DNA of 64,000 nucleotides from NCBI GenBank assembly GCA_019009955.1, contig CM032233.1, positions 86,522,001 through 86,586,000 of the forward strand. Reading direction: 5' to 3'. Below are positions 11,300-21,266 of the stretch, piece after piece. This stretch comes from Riptortus pedestris. Its lineage: Eukaryota; Arthropoda; Insecta; Hemiptera; Alydidae. Numbering within the stretch: the first letter of the stretch is position 1; each line of letters opens with the position of its first letter. A program made the translations under genes and the position numbers. Below the pieces are notes generated by a model. That model was given only the letters and a program-made list of their open reading frames with translations, was not told the origin of the DNA and did not search any database.

Positions 11300-11788
11300 A
11301 AATGATGATATCCTCAAATTATGTATTCGCATGAACCTCAGACAGTAAAAGTTCAATGGAAACAATATTTGGTATTTATGCTCCGACTATTATGTCTCAT
11401 GGTATAATTATATTTGAGGACGTCAACGTTTAACATTTTACGTTCAAAAGCCGAAAGTTTATTTGATCTACTCCACATGTAACTGTTTTATTCAACAATA
11501 AAACTCATATTAGTTAATGGCTGAAACTGGACGAGGAATGGGAGAATTCAAAAATTCTTAAATCATGAGTCGTTGTTGTATACAATTGTTGTTGTATACA
11601 TTTTTTTCGTAACTCAATTTTAAGCGAGTAATTAATACTTTACATATTTGTTTAAGCCTTCAGTACCCCGCCCCCATCTACTCGCGGATTTTAGAAATAG
11701 AGAATATACTATGAGATGTGATCAGTAGTGTGTTATACCAGCATGTAGGAAATCTGCTTAGTTTACGCAGCCCTTACGTGGCCGACAC
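11300..11788 (-). mobile_element. HINE-like element, 5' half
   Basis: Minus-oriented internal 5' sequences (GCATGAACCTCAGACAGTAA, GGATTTTAGAAATAGAGAAT) lead to the 5' end TAGGAAATCTGCTTAGTTTA CGCAGCCCTTACGTGG at 11788. A very long (GT)n tract follows at 11793-11870. The segment at 11694-11712 is the empty paralogous site that matches the filled site around 12300-12881. Confidence 0.55.
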
Positions 11789-11790
11789 GT

Positions 11791-11852
<62 letters not shown>

Positions 11853-12014
11853 GTGCGTGCGTGCGTGCGTGAGGAGTGGGTGGAGCGTGAGAGATATTAT
11901 TTTTTCAATACAAAAATAGTTTAAACATTAAACTACTTGCGGGAATTAGTCGGTGTGCATCGTGAATCGGCGAAGGAAACCTATCTCCTACTCGGATCCA
12001 ATGTTCTAGCCTAG

Positions 12015-12118
12015 ATATTCACCTGTTACTGAATCATTGGATAGCCATCAGTATCGATTCATTCAATATAGCCTTCGGCAACAACCGCTCACTTGTACCG
12101 AAGGGGGTGAATATCAGC
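12015..12118. repeat. small interrupted hairpin
   Basis: GATATTCACC at the left end and GGTGAATATC at the right end are perfect inverted repeats about 80 bases apart. An inner pair CCTTCGG / CCGAAGG encloses CAACAACCGCTCACTTGTA. No family or function is recognised. The surrounding 11930-12240 otherwise holds nothing I can identify. Confidence 0.4.
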
Positions 12119-12299
12119 TCAACGGATGGAACACCTCAAAAGAAAACACTTTTTGTCACAGTTGTGAAATATATGTCACCTAAAGTGTTATATCTAACGA
12201 CTGAAAACTCTTGAGCACTTAGTATTCTAAGCAGATACTGGCACAACACACAAATGATCGCATCTCACCATACTTCACCATACATCTCTCTATTTCTAA

Positions 12300-12715
12300 A
12301 AGTCCGTCACGCAGGGGCTGCGTAAACTAAGCAGATTTCCCATGTGAAGTTTTACAGTAGATAAATTTGCCTAATAACAACTGTAGTAGTAAGAAACCTC
12401 TAAACCTATTCACGAGGGACGAATAGTTACGGAAACGGCCGCCAGAGCTCTCGGCGGAAAATCCGAACATAGCCGACTCCTGCCGACCACAAGATGAATA
12501 CAAATGCATAAGATTCATTCTATACAATTTTTCGATCCGACGCATAATAACGGAGATATTTTGAATTTTCAAAAATCCCTCCTCTAAACCCCCCCCCCTC
12601 CCTCGGGGCAGATTTGAGCCATTACCGAACTTGATCTTCCTTTTTAATTAAAACTATTACATACCGATTTTGGTAAATATCAAACAAAAATTGCGAGAGA
12701 TAGAGAGTTAACAGA

Positions 12716-12761
<46 letters not shown>

Positions 12762-12881
12762 GAACGGACCTCATTTTCGTCATCTCCTGGGTAGGATCGA
12801 TGGACATTTGAAGAAATTTTTCGAATCTCGAATCATGAGTATGACCTCAATAGCTGATTTCCCTTAAGGGAAATCTGCTAA
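12300..12881 (+). mobile_element. HINE-like element inserted in another copy (boundary-defining)
   Basis: A complete short element of about 582 bp: 5' AAGTCCGTCACGCAGGGGCT, subterminal GCAGATTTCCC, internal module, C-run block, core, (TA)n (12719-12757), terminal block, hairpin TTTCCCTTAAGGGAAA and TGCTAA. The flanks (TCTCTATTTCTAAA on the left, AAATCCGTGAGTAGATG on the right) are together one continuous piece of another copy's internal sequence. Compared with the uninterrupted site at 11694-11712 (complement reads TCTATTTCTAAAATCCGCG), insertion occurred within AAAA, that is T|T on the other strand, with no clear duplication. This fits a Helentron-type element. Confidence 0.8.
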
Positions 12882-12952
12882 AATCCGTGAGTAGATGTGG
12901 AAGTTTACTGAAGAAAATAAAGTATGAATTACTAACTTAATATTTGAGTTAA

Positions 12953-13637
12953 AAAGTCCGTCACGCAGGGGCTGCGTAAACTAAGCAGATTTCCTATGCG
13001 AAGGTTTACAATAGATAAATATACATACTGGTAACACCACCCCAAATATTAAGTGAATAAATACAAACGGTAATGAGAAATCTTTCAGTTACAAGTTAAT
13101 AATTTTAGAACGGAAAGCGTCTGAATTGAAAACAAACAGGCCAGCCAACCTGAATTCTAGACTGGAAAGAAAACCATTAATGAAATATATGTGAATATAA
13201 AACATTTATTTTATTGAAAACTATTTATTTAATTTTAATCTCAATTACTTAAAATTCAGTAGTCCAAGAACAAAAGAAGGGGGTGGGGGGATCAACAGTA
13301 GGTATTTGCATATATCTTAAGTAACAGTTCAATGAAACTAATATTCTGTATTTAACCTTTTGATAAAGTGGTTCATGATATATCGGCTTAATATAAATAT
13401 GACACGAGTACGAGTGCGCGTTTATTGAAAGCGTAAAACTATAATATCCAAATATCTCGGTTAATACTCATTATACGAAAAATATGTATAGAACAACATT
13501 TATAGCAAATTGAATTTGCAATAAGATTGTTTCTATTCGATCCGACGTATAGTAACAAAGATATTTTGAATTTTCGAAAATCCTTATACCAGCATCTAGG
13601 AAATCTGCTTAGTTTACGCAGCCCTTGCGTGGCCGAC
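12953..13637 (+). mobile_element. HINE-like element with 5' ends at both sides
   Basis: It begins with a plus-oriented 5' end (AAGTCCGTCACGCAGGGGCT, then AAGCAGATTTCC), continues through the long 5' region, the G-run and the internal module, and then stops at a minus-oriented 5' end (CTAGGAAATCTGCTTAGTTT ACGCAGCCCTTGCGTGG, 13596-13632). The 3' hairpin is missing. It is therefore an inverted 5'-5' composite. Confidence 0.6.
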
Positions 13638-13639
13638 TT

Positions 13640-14791
13640 TTTTTCTAATAGGGGTCGATCTTATTACCCAAAACGGAAAAATCCCCTATTGAGAGGACAT
13701 AAATATAAAGTTATCGATGCATCGAGTTTTGTTTTTTATACATCGGTTGGTTAAATGGATGTGCCCATTTACAAAAATATGAGTCTTCATTCAAGTTATT
13801 TTTCATTTTTGTATGTCTTAGTTACGTGTACTCTCGCTCTATCGGTTTTCACTTAAGCCAGTAAAAGTCTTGTTTAAAGGCTTTTAACAAATAGAGATTC
13901 TGAGAACACAATATAATATGACCTCGTCTGTGTGTCATTTGAGCACGGGAAATCTGGCTGTGAAGCTCCTGTTCGAGGAAAAAAGAAAAAAAACTGCTCC
14001 CTATTAAATTCGTTGGTATCGTTTTGTTGGGTTTATCGCGTAAACCTCAAATATATATTATATATTCTTTTACGTTTAACGTAAACATAAACAACCTAAT
14101 ACGAGGAGCAGACGCATAAAACCTTCTGACTAAAGGATAACTAACTCAGTAAAACTTTTGACGGGATTGAAGATGGCGCCATCGCATAGAAAGCGCTTGC
14201 TAGCTGTACTCGATCATTAGCCAGTGATGATAGTCTTCACCGACAGGTATGACAACAGCAAAAAAATATTTATTATATCGTTTTCTGCTGGTTGGTGTCG
14301 AGGCACGCTAAGAGCTCGACACTGAATGTTTTTTGGGACCGTGATCCCAATCTGTTTATTATGTTTATCAGATAGCTCACGTGTCACATCATGCATTGGC
14401 ACAGTGAGACCAAAATCTTTCAGTCTTTCTTAGCGGTCAGTGTTTGAAAACCGTCCACTTTGTAATCACCCTTCCTCCTACAATACGCCGCATTTTGAAT
14501 ATCTTAAATAGTGTATCATTTTTAGTGTGGTTTTAATGTGCACTTTTCCAAAAAACCTAAGTAAAGTCGTCATATTTCTCTGGATATCTTCTCACATGCA
14601 CCCGTTTTCGCGCGCCACTAAAAGGGTTGACATTGCAACTAGTCGTGAGTTTAATTTAAATGTTTGAAAGAGGAAATGTACAATTTCTTGTGTGACACTC
14701 ATGTAAAGGTTGGCGTGAGGGCTTGTGACATCCACTAACACTTGATACATGCCATTGATCTACGGTTCCACTAGTTATAAAGTAAATTTGA

Positions 14792-14839
<48 letters not shown>

Positions 14840-15770
14840 AAGAGCAATTAGAAAATTTCTAAATGTAAAAAGAGTTTTCATTAAGCATAACTATAAAAAT
14901 TAAATGTTTGATAAAATGCTTATATTTATCTGCAACTGCTTACATTTATGTTACAGTTTAGTTTTTCTTTTCTATTTGTTTCTTTCCTACTTCTTCTTCC
15001 TCATCTATTGCTGCTTTATTCATCGCCACTTCATCATCAAATTCATCATCGTAATGAAAAATAATTAAAGAACAAATATTCTCAAGCTAATTAACTTCTG
15101 TGTTACTAACTGCCACTAATGTCACAGATAAATTAATAATCTACCAGCCTCAAATAATCCATTATCCTAATTTGTACAATATAAAGAAAACTTGTCATTT
15201 TAAATTTGGATAATTTTCAGTCGAAGGAGTAGTATTTAAAACAAACTACAGCACCATAAAAAAAATGGTGAGTAAACAAAAATGGGTTTTAATTCATTTC
15301 TTGGGCACTATAATCTGCGTTGCCCCAGTTTTTTTAGGAACAATTATAATCTTCAACAATATCAATAGGAAAAATAAAAGATGTATTACCAGTTTGGATT
15401 GATATAAAATGTTTATATAAAATATTTTTCGCCACAAATTACTTTGTTGTTTTTATATTTATGATAATTTCAAATCCCTACTCAATTATTTTGTTATAAC
15501 TATTATTCTGTATTTTGTTGAATGTACCAAGAACATTTGCATCAAAAATTTAAGCTGCCTACTTACAATTTTGCTATAATTACTACTGCTAACGTCTTTT
15601 GTAAATTTCAAAAATAATTCCTAAGTAATATACTTCAATGCCCTTGTATACAAATACTCTACTTTTATTTCCTCTTTTTAAAAGTTCCTTTAACATCGTG
15701 CAGAAGATTATTCTTCATTAAAAATCTTATGAAAATAACACTATTAAAGTATTTTATAAAAATAAATAAC
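13640..15770. other. no recognisable gene; A+T-rich spacer
   Basis: This stretch contains a (TA)n tract at 14797-14836 and otherwise non-repetitive A+T-rich sequence. Short ORFs here have no coding signature I recognise. The PDZ gene's upstream exons, if they lie in the window, could not be found here. Confidence 0.4.
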
Positions 15771-15782
15771 TTTATTGAACTT

Positions 15783-15822
15783 GCCCTAAATGTTTCGTGG
15801 ATTATTTGCCACCTCTTCAGGG
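15783..15822 (-). ncRNA. hammerhead-ribozyme-like motif (left arm)
   Basis: On the minus strand: CTGAAGA (15820-15814), then GG, a stem-II-like GTGG...CCAC pair with loop CAAATAAT, then GAAA (15796-15793) and C, then ATTTAGGGC. The order CUGANGA - stem II - GAAA is the hammerhead core. One unpaired G after CUGAAGA and the very short stem III depart from the canonical form but resemble minimal motifs described in Penelope-like elements. Activity is not shown. Confidence 0.4.
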
Positions 15823-16741
15823 TATCTCTTTTAAAAAAAATAAAAATTATTAATAACATTAATTTAACGCATCCCTTAATAATTCTTTGCTATATATTGT
15901 ATTAGTAGGTGCCTACATCTATGCTATATTTCTGAAGTTTTCTTTTACCATTTTACATTACGTTGCGACTGTCCTCATAAAAAAAGAGACCATTCACATA
16001 ATAAAAAATAGAAAAAGGGCAGTAAACAAAAAAACAGAAATCAAATACCTCAATCATATATTCTATAGCATTTTACCTTAAATTAGTCGATTTTAAGTTA
16101 AGTCAGCTGACTAAAACTCGATTATTTACAAGTCAATCTTGAACTCGATTATTTCGCGTCATGATTTAAGATCAATTATTTTAAGATAAAATGTTAAAGA
16201 ATATATAAGTGAGGTATTTAATTTCTGTTTTTTTTTTGTTTTTTTACTGCTTTCGAAAATAATGAAAATAAAACTGCTTTGACGGATCATTCCATCTACA
16301 AGAAACACATCTCCAATTTTGAAAAAGTTCAAATAATGGATAAAGAAAGAAATGATACTAAATGGAAAATAAAAGGGAATATTCACATAATAAAAAATAG
16401 AAAAAAAGCAGTAAACAAAAAAAAAACAACGAAAATTAGATACCTCAATCATAGATTCTATAACATTTTATCTTAAAATAATTGATCTTAAATCATGACG
16501 CGAAATAATTGAGTTAAAGATTGACTTGTAAATAATCGAGTTTTAGTCGGTAACCTCTCAGTATCATCTGCCTCTTCTGTGAGGACAGCCGCAACGTAAA
16601 GTAAAGTGTAAACGAGCTCTTCAGAAATGTAAGTAGCAATTTATAATTAGATTTAATAAATATAGCATAGATGTAGGCACCTATTAATACAATATATAGC
16701 AACGAATTATTAAGGGATCAGTGAAATTAATGTTATTGATA

Positions 16742-16782
<41 letters not shown>

Positions 16783-16796
16783 TTTTTTTAAAAGAG

Positions 16797-16840
16797 ATAG
16801 CTCCTGAAGAGGCGACAATAAGCCACGAAACATGTAGGGC
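16797..16840 (+). ncRNA. hammerhead-ribozyme-like motif (right arm)
   Basis: CTGAAGA (16804-16810), then a stem-II region GGCGAC...GCCAC (partly unpaired because of a TGG to CGA change relative to the sister copies), then GAAA (16827-16830), then C-AT-GT as a two-pair stem III and A as the candidate cleavage-site base. The flanking AGCTC and GGGC can form stem I with one G-U pair. CAATAAAG follows within ten bases, which looks like a polyadenylation signal. Confidence 0.4.
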
Positions 16841-17299
16841 AGGTTCAATAAAGTTTGCACCGAAAAAGAATGTTTTTTATTGGAGACCCTTGCCATAAAA
16901 TTTGAAGAATATATAAATAATATTGGGTCGAGAATAAGAAGAAAAATATTTAAGGGGATAAACCACCTTTGAAGTTTTACTTATACTTTTGCTCTTAGTG
17001 ACTCTCACTGACACTATTTCAGTGAGGAAAGGCTGGAGGTATGTTAATATTGAAGTCTGCATATCCATGATGGCACTTATAATGGGCGGAGGAGAACAGA
17101 AAACCATATTACCTCCTTGTGACTCATTATATCAGTCGTATTTTACCAATCTCCATTTTATTGGAGCTCCATAACTGGTGGATCGCCATTAGAAGCTCAG
17201 ACTTAACATAGGGGAAAAAAAGATTTTAAAGAAGATATTGGTTTTTATTTATTGACGTTCATCTCAAGTATTTAGTTTTTTCGAACTTAATTATTATTC

Positions 17300-17528
17300 T
17301 AAGGGTTTGAGTTAGCCTTTAATTAAAGCGTTGGTCTTAATCACATATGGTAAACCTGGAGGGGCGAGTTCGATTCCCACCTTGGCAATAGGAATTTATT
17401 TAAAGACAAACGCATTAAATAAAATCCTTAGTCCCATCCTGGCTAGAAAAGGTTGGTAACTTGTAGTTAACCCGTTCCAATTAGCAAATAGTAGCAAAAT
17501 GTGGGCGCTAATAAATAATAATTATTAT
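17300..17528 (+). mobile_element. tRNA-derived SINE, copy 1
   Basis: The tRNA-like head has TGAGTTAGCC...GCGTTGGTC as an A-box region and CGAGTTCGATTCCCACC as a B box. The body follows (TAGGAATTTATTTA, CCATCCTGGCTAGAAAAGG, CCGTTCCAATTAGC), and the tail is (AATA)n. The loop CTTAATC would carry anticodon TAA, and the extra arm is long, pointing to a tRNA-Leu ancestor (inference). Homologous copies are at 32643 and 48191. It lies 310 bp upstream of a PDZ exon. Confidence 0.75.
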
Positions 17529-17837
17529 TCTATATTGTAATAAGTTAGAAGGTGGTATATATTGTGAAATTAAATGCTAAAATATTGACTCTCAGTTTTG
17601 CAATGTAATTGTATGCTTTTAGGCATATGTAAAATGAATCAGTTATGCATACACCTATAAAAATTCTGAAAGCTTGTTTGGGACAAAATTTATGACAAGG
17701 TCAAATAACAGTTATTTGATTTGTGGCATCAGTGGCAATTTTTAGACAGAAAGTAAATTAAATGTGATATTGGGGAATGTTATTTTAAATTTGTATTTTG
17801 ATTGTGTAAGTACGTGTTAATTCATTTTATTTTTCAG

Positions 17838-17994
17838 GCTGCCTCATTACTAAAGAAAACAGAAGGAGTGGTGACGCTAGTGGTTTGCAATCCTAATAAG
17901 GCGAAGGAAGAGGAGGGTGAGAAGGGGGGCAGCAGCCCCAGCAGAAGGAGTGGCAAGCTGCCGACCACCCCCGGATCTCAGGGAGCAACTCCCA
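17838..17994 (+). CDS. Patj: PATJ/MUPP1-like PDZ scaffold, exon A (internal)
   Basis: The acceptor TTTTTCAG ends at 17837 and the exon opens with AASLLKKTEGVVTLVVCNPN, the last helix and strand of a PDZ domain. A low-complexity linker rich in Lys, Glu, Ser and Pro follows (KEEEGEKGGSSPSRRSG). It ends phase 1 before GTATGC. PATJ/MUPP1 proteins are cytoplasmic scaffolds at the apical junction, binding class I C-termini and, through an N-terminal L27 domain not seen here, the Crumbs-Pals1 complex. The exon carrying the first half of this PDZ domain was not found upstream in the window. Assignment to PATJ rather than a paralogue is inferred from the domain order downstream. Confidence 0.8.
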
Positions 17995-18191
17995 GTATGC
18001 TATCAATCACTATTCTATAGCTCTGCTGGATCCTCCTCCTTCTATCCTTCAACAGCACCCCCAGTCGTACTAAATAAACAACTTGAAATATGTTCTTAAA
18101 ATGAATTAGTTGTCCTTAGCAGGAAGAGAGTTGGCTCCGTCAGTATGCGTAATACTACACCAAAAAAAAATACTCGTCGACTTCCACGGCC

Positions 18192-18602
18192 TTTGTCATT
18201 CCCTAAGGGAAATCAGCTATTGAGGTTGTACTCATGACGGAATTTTCGAAATTTTTCTTCAAATGTCCATCGATCCTACCTAGTAGATGACGAAAATGAG
18301 GTCCGTTCAAAGCTGTGTGTGTGTGTGTGTATGTATGTATATATGTATATATGTATATATGTATGTATATATATATTTCTCTGTTACCGCTCTAGCGGTC
18401 GCAATTTTTGTTTGATCGTTACCAAACTCGATATTTAGTCGTTTTATGTAAAAAGAAAGATCAAGTTCGTTAACGGTTGAAATCGGACCAGTGGGAGAGG
18501 GGGTGGGGTTTTGAGGGGGAATTTCAAAGATTTGACCACTAGTGTGACTTACCAGCACGTAGGAAATCTGCTTAGTTTACGCAGCCCCTGCCTGACGGAC
18601 TT
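18192..18602 (-). mobile_element. HINE-like element, minus, subfamily with shared 5' flank
   Basis: A damaged 3' hairpin (TTCCCTAAGGGAAATCAGCT) precedes the terminal block, a (GT)n/(TA)n tract, the core, a G-run block GGGAGAGGGGGTGGGG and a deletion that joins directly to TTTGACCACTAGTGTG and the 5' end (GCAGCCCCTGCCTGACGGAC, 18600). It shares this deletion with the copy ending at 20978, so the two derive from the same deleted ancestor. Confidence 0.7.
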
Positions 18603-18890
18603 TTTAGCATTGTAAATTCCCAGGAGGTCGAAACACCTGCCAATTGAAAATTATAAAAATGAAACCTTAAGATCCTTTTTTCCTCCCGAAATACTTTTTT
18701 TGGTCTCAGTAAGGATTAGGTGCAAATATATATCTTATTATTAGTCGAATCGAAAATGTATTACAATGTAGTGTATTACAATCGTCGATCTATTCATACC
18801 CGTATTTAGTTAACTTATAATATTAAAGGATTTGTTGTAATATTTCGTTTATCGTATATCACCACTCCTACTCATGAGATTTTCATATTC
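18480..18890 (+). repeat. direct duplication, copy 1 (HINE-like 5' end plus about 290 bp flank)
   Basis: From about 18480 to 18890 the sequence is nearly identical to about 20856-21266. The shared block includes the 5' part of the HINE-like element and continues about 290 bases past its 5' end (AATTCCCAGGAGGTCGAAAC, ATTACAATCGTCGATCTATT, CACCACTCCTACTCATGAG), stopping together at TTTTCATATTC. Differences are a few substitutions and T-run lengths. Confidence 0.8.
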
Positions 18891-18939
18891 CATCAACTCA
18901 GGGGTAAAAATTGAATTTTCTGAGCTTATTCTGCACTTC

Positions 18940-19345
18940 ATTGCCTTGTTCCCAATAATCCACTAGCATCCAAAAGATGACTTCTCAAGTTTGGAAGCAT
19001 CTGTGAAGACATTGACGTTATACGTAATTTTTTTCTTTAATTCTATAAATTCATACTTTAGAGCTCGTGTGACAAATTTATTTTCTTGTCCGAAAGTAGC
19101 CTGAAGTCAATTTGAATTTTATGTGGTTTCCAGGTTGAGAAGAAAGGTCGTTCACTTGTTATTGGCTCAATCATTCCTAAATCTGATTCCGTCAATACGT
19201 CTTGAATCGTATTTCTTATGTGATTCAAAAGTCTCCTTTGGGTTCCAAACACGCTCCGGCATAAAGCAAGATCGGGAAATAGGCTAAGTTTGGAGATGTA
19301 AGATGAAATTAGGAAGGTTCTTCTAGGACTTTCTCTGAGACTGAA
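18940..19345 (-). pseudogene. LINE remnant: end of reverse transcriptase and start of RNase H
   Basis: The minus strand is open through RTFLISSYISKLSLFPDLAL...VFGTQRRLLNHI, continues with STWKPHKIQIDFRLL, meets a stop and, in a neighbouring frame, shows VNVFTDASKLEKSS near 19010-18980. A 'W-x-P/x-(I/V)x(I/L)D' segment followed by a Y/F-T-D-A/G-S-K motif marks the junction between reverse transcriptase and RNase H in arthropod I/R1-type LINEs. The fragment is broken by stops and frameshifts and has no ends. Clade assignment is tentative. Confidence 0.45.
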
Positions 19346-19349
19346 GAGT

Positions 19350-20230
19350 TTTTCTTTTATTTAATACAATACAAAACATACAGGTTGCAGTTGTATGCGG
19401 GCTGTGAAACTCGGGCAGGTAGTACCCTCAGATACCTCTTGTGTTACATCATGGTATAATCTGAAGAGGGAGTTGTTCAAACGCTCGGATTGTGGGAGTA
19501 GATTGCTGTTCTTTTACCAGTGGCGTGTGTCACAGATAAGTTCAATAGGGAAATCGAAAGAAGAAGGGATAAGGATAGATAGGAAGAAAAAGATTAAAGA
19601 CGGCCTTATTAATAATACTCAAATCTAAACTAATACAAGACTAGATCTAAGGGAGGGAAATGATCGGGGAGGCGCTACCCTAAGTTAATCCTATGGCTAA
19701 ACCTAACTTACTTTCTAGAGTCTTTTTTTGTGCATTATTGATTTACATTTGTAAGATTAAAACCTCAAGGCGGGTCGTCGGCAAGCGCAGTGGCTAGGAG
19801 CTCGTTGATGTCTGCCCTTTCCGTTTGCAGTTTACTGGGGGAGAGTGTTAGATTGTAGTAAATCTATTCTAATCCGTAAACGTATTTTAAAATGTCTTAA
19901 TCGAGCATCAGTTTAATGTGCCACTAAAATATATTGGTGATTCTACGCGACAATTTCTGAAAAGGATATCTAACAAACATTTAAACAGATGATATATTAA
20001 CAAATTTAAATGTTTCTCGTAAAACTAATGATCATGTTCGTTAACGACTGAAATCGAACCAGGTGGATGGGGTAAAGGACAGGGAGGTGGATGGAGGGTG
20101 GAGAAGGGGCAAAATTTACCAGCTCAAATATATTTTTTATTCAGGCAAAGAAAGGGATCTTAAGGTCTCCCCAACTAAGCATCTTTATTATTTTCAACTG
20201 CCAGACGGTTCGCCCTTCTGGACATTTAAA
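19350..20230. other. no recognisable gene
   Basis: This stretch holds short chance ORFs. At 20037-20085 a HINE-like internal phrase (TGTTCGTTAACGACTGAAATCG, then a G-rich run) indicates a decayed fragment of that family. Confidence 0.35.
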
Positions 20231-20231
20231 A

Positions 20232-20560
20232 TGCTAAAAACATTCAGGATAAATTTGAAATTTTTGTCTCTCATCCATTAAGGCAATCCATAATTTTCTA
20301 GATACTAAGAGTACTAAGCAACATTTAAAATTATTCCTATAAGTCAGTATAACCATAAATCTCCTCAAGAGAATAACCACTTGATTTTAGACTGATAATT
20401 TTGAGCTGTTTTATTTTTATTCTCCTCTGGAGATTTATGATTATCCTGACTTAAAGGATAATTTTTAATGCTGGTTAGTACCCTTAGTATCTAAGAAAAC
20501 TATGGATTGTCTTAACAGATGAGAGACATAAATTTAAAATTTACCCTGTATGTTTTAGCA
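20232..20560. mobile_element. fold-back element abutting a HINE-like 3' end
   Basis: Arms of about 145 bases at 20232-20376 and 20417-20560 are inverted repeats: TGTCTCTCATCCATTAAGGC and ATAAATCTCCTCAAGAG on the left, CTCCTCTGGAGATTTATGAT and CTTAACAGATGAGAGACA on the right. The spacer is about 40 bases. Both outer ends carry TGCTAAAA, and the right one overlaps the 3' end of the next HINE-like copy. Confidence 0.7.
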
Positions 20561-20710
20561 GATTCCTATTAAGGGAAATCAGCTATTGAGGTTATACTCA
20601 TGACGGGATTTTCGACAAATTTCCTCAAATGCCCATCGACCTACCCAGGAGATGACGAAAATGAGGTCCGTTCAAAACTATCTCTATATATAGTTGTAGT
20701 TGTGTGTATA

Positions 20711-20757
<47 letters not shown>

Positions 20758-20978
20758 GGGGTGTTGACACTGTAGCGTTATTTTTGTTTGATCGTTTCCA
20801 AACTCGATTTTTAATCATTTTATGTAAAAAGAAAGATCCAGTTCGTTCATGGCAGAAATCGGACTAGTGGGAGAGGGGGTGGGGTTTTGAGGGGGAATTT
20901 CAAAGATTTGACCACTAGTGTGTCTTACCAGCACGTAGGAAATCTGCTTAGTTTACGCAGCCCCTGCCTGACGGACTT
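20555..20978 (-). mobile_element. HINE-like element, minus, deleted subfamily
   Basis: The 3' end TTAGCAGATTCCTATTAAGG is at 20555. The terminal block, a (TG)n/(TA)n tract (20700-20758), the core, the G-run block and the same internal deletion as the copy at 18192-18602 follow, then the 5' end GCCTGACGGAC at 20976. It is followed by the second copy of the 290 bp shared flank. Confidence 0.75.
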
Positions 20979-21266
20979 TTTAGGATTGTAAATTCCCAGG
21001 AGGTCGAAACACCTGCCAATTGAAAATTATAAAAATGAAACCTTAAGATCCTTTTTTCCTCCCGAAATACTTTTTTGGTCTCAGTAAGGATTAGGTGCAA
21101 ATATATATCTTATTATTAGTCGAATCGAAAATGTATTACAATGTAGTATATTACAATCGTCGATCTATTCATACCCGTATTTAGTTAACTTATAATATTA
21201 AAGGATTTGTTGTAATTTTTCGTTTATCGTATATCACCACTCCTACTCATGAGATTTTCATATTCG
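20856..21266 (+). repeat. direct duplication, copy 2
   Basis: This is the partner of 18480-18890, about 2.38 kb away in the same orientation and nearly identical including about 290 bp outside the HINE-like 5' end. After TTTTCATATTC the two copies diverge completely. Confidence 0.8.

Larger units (their letters stand above)
15773..16905. mobile_element. long-inverted-repeat element with hammerhead-like ends
   Basis: Outer arms at about 15773-15978 and 16568-16853 are inverted copies (CTTTGCTATATATTGTATTA versus AATACAATATATAGCAACG; shared GTGCCTACATCTATGCTATA). Inside them a second set of inverted repeats (AAATACCTCAATCATA, GATTATTTCGCGTCATGATT) lies around a centre near 16300. Each outer arm carries a CTGAAGA...GAAA motif. 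On the right a further terminal segment reads TGTTTTTTATTGGAGACCCT TGCCATAAAA, matching both ends of the related element at 23316-24250. A (TA)n tract interrupts the right arm (16747-16778). No protein is encoded. A Penelope-like or retrozyme-like origin is inferred. Confidence 0.6.

Noticed and set aside
12600..12881. Rho-independent-type terminator at the TTTCCCTTAAGGGAAA hairpins
   Set aside because: The hairpin recurs at the 3' ends of repeats in a eukaryotic genome and is part of the transposon end, not a bacterial terminator.
16159..16452. 97-codon minus-strand ORF
   Set aside because: Lies in the A/T-rich centre of the inverted-repeat element; Phe/Ile-rich chance frame.
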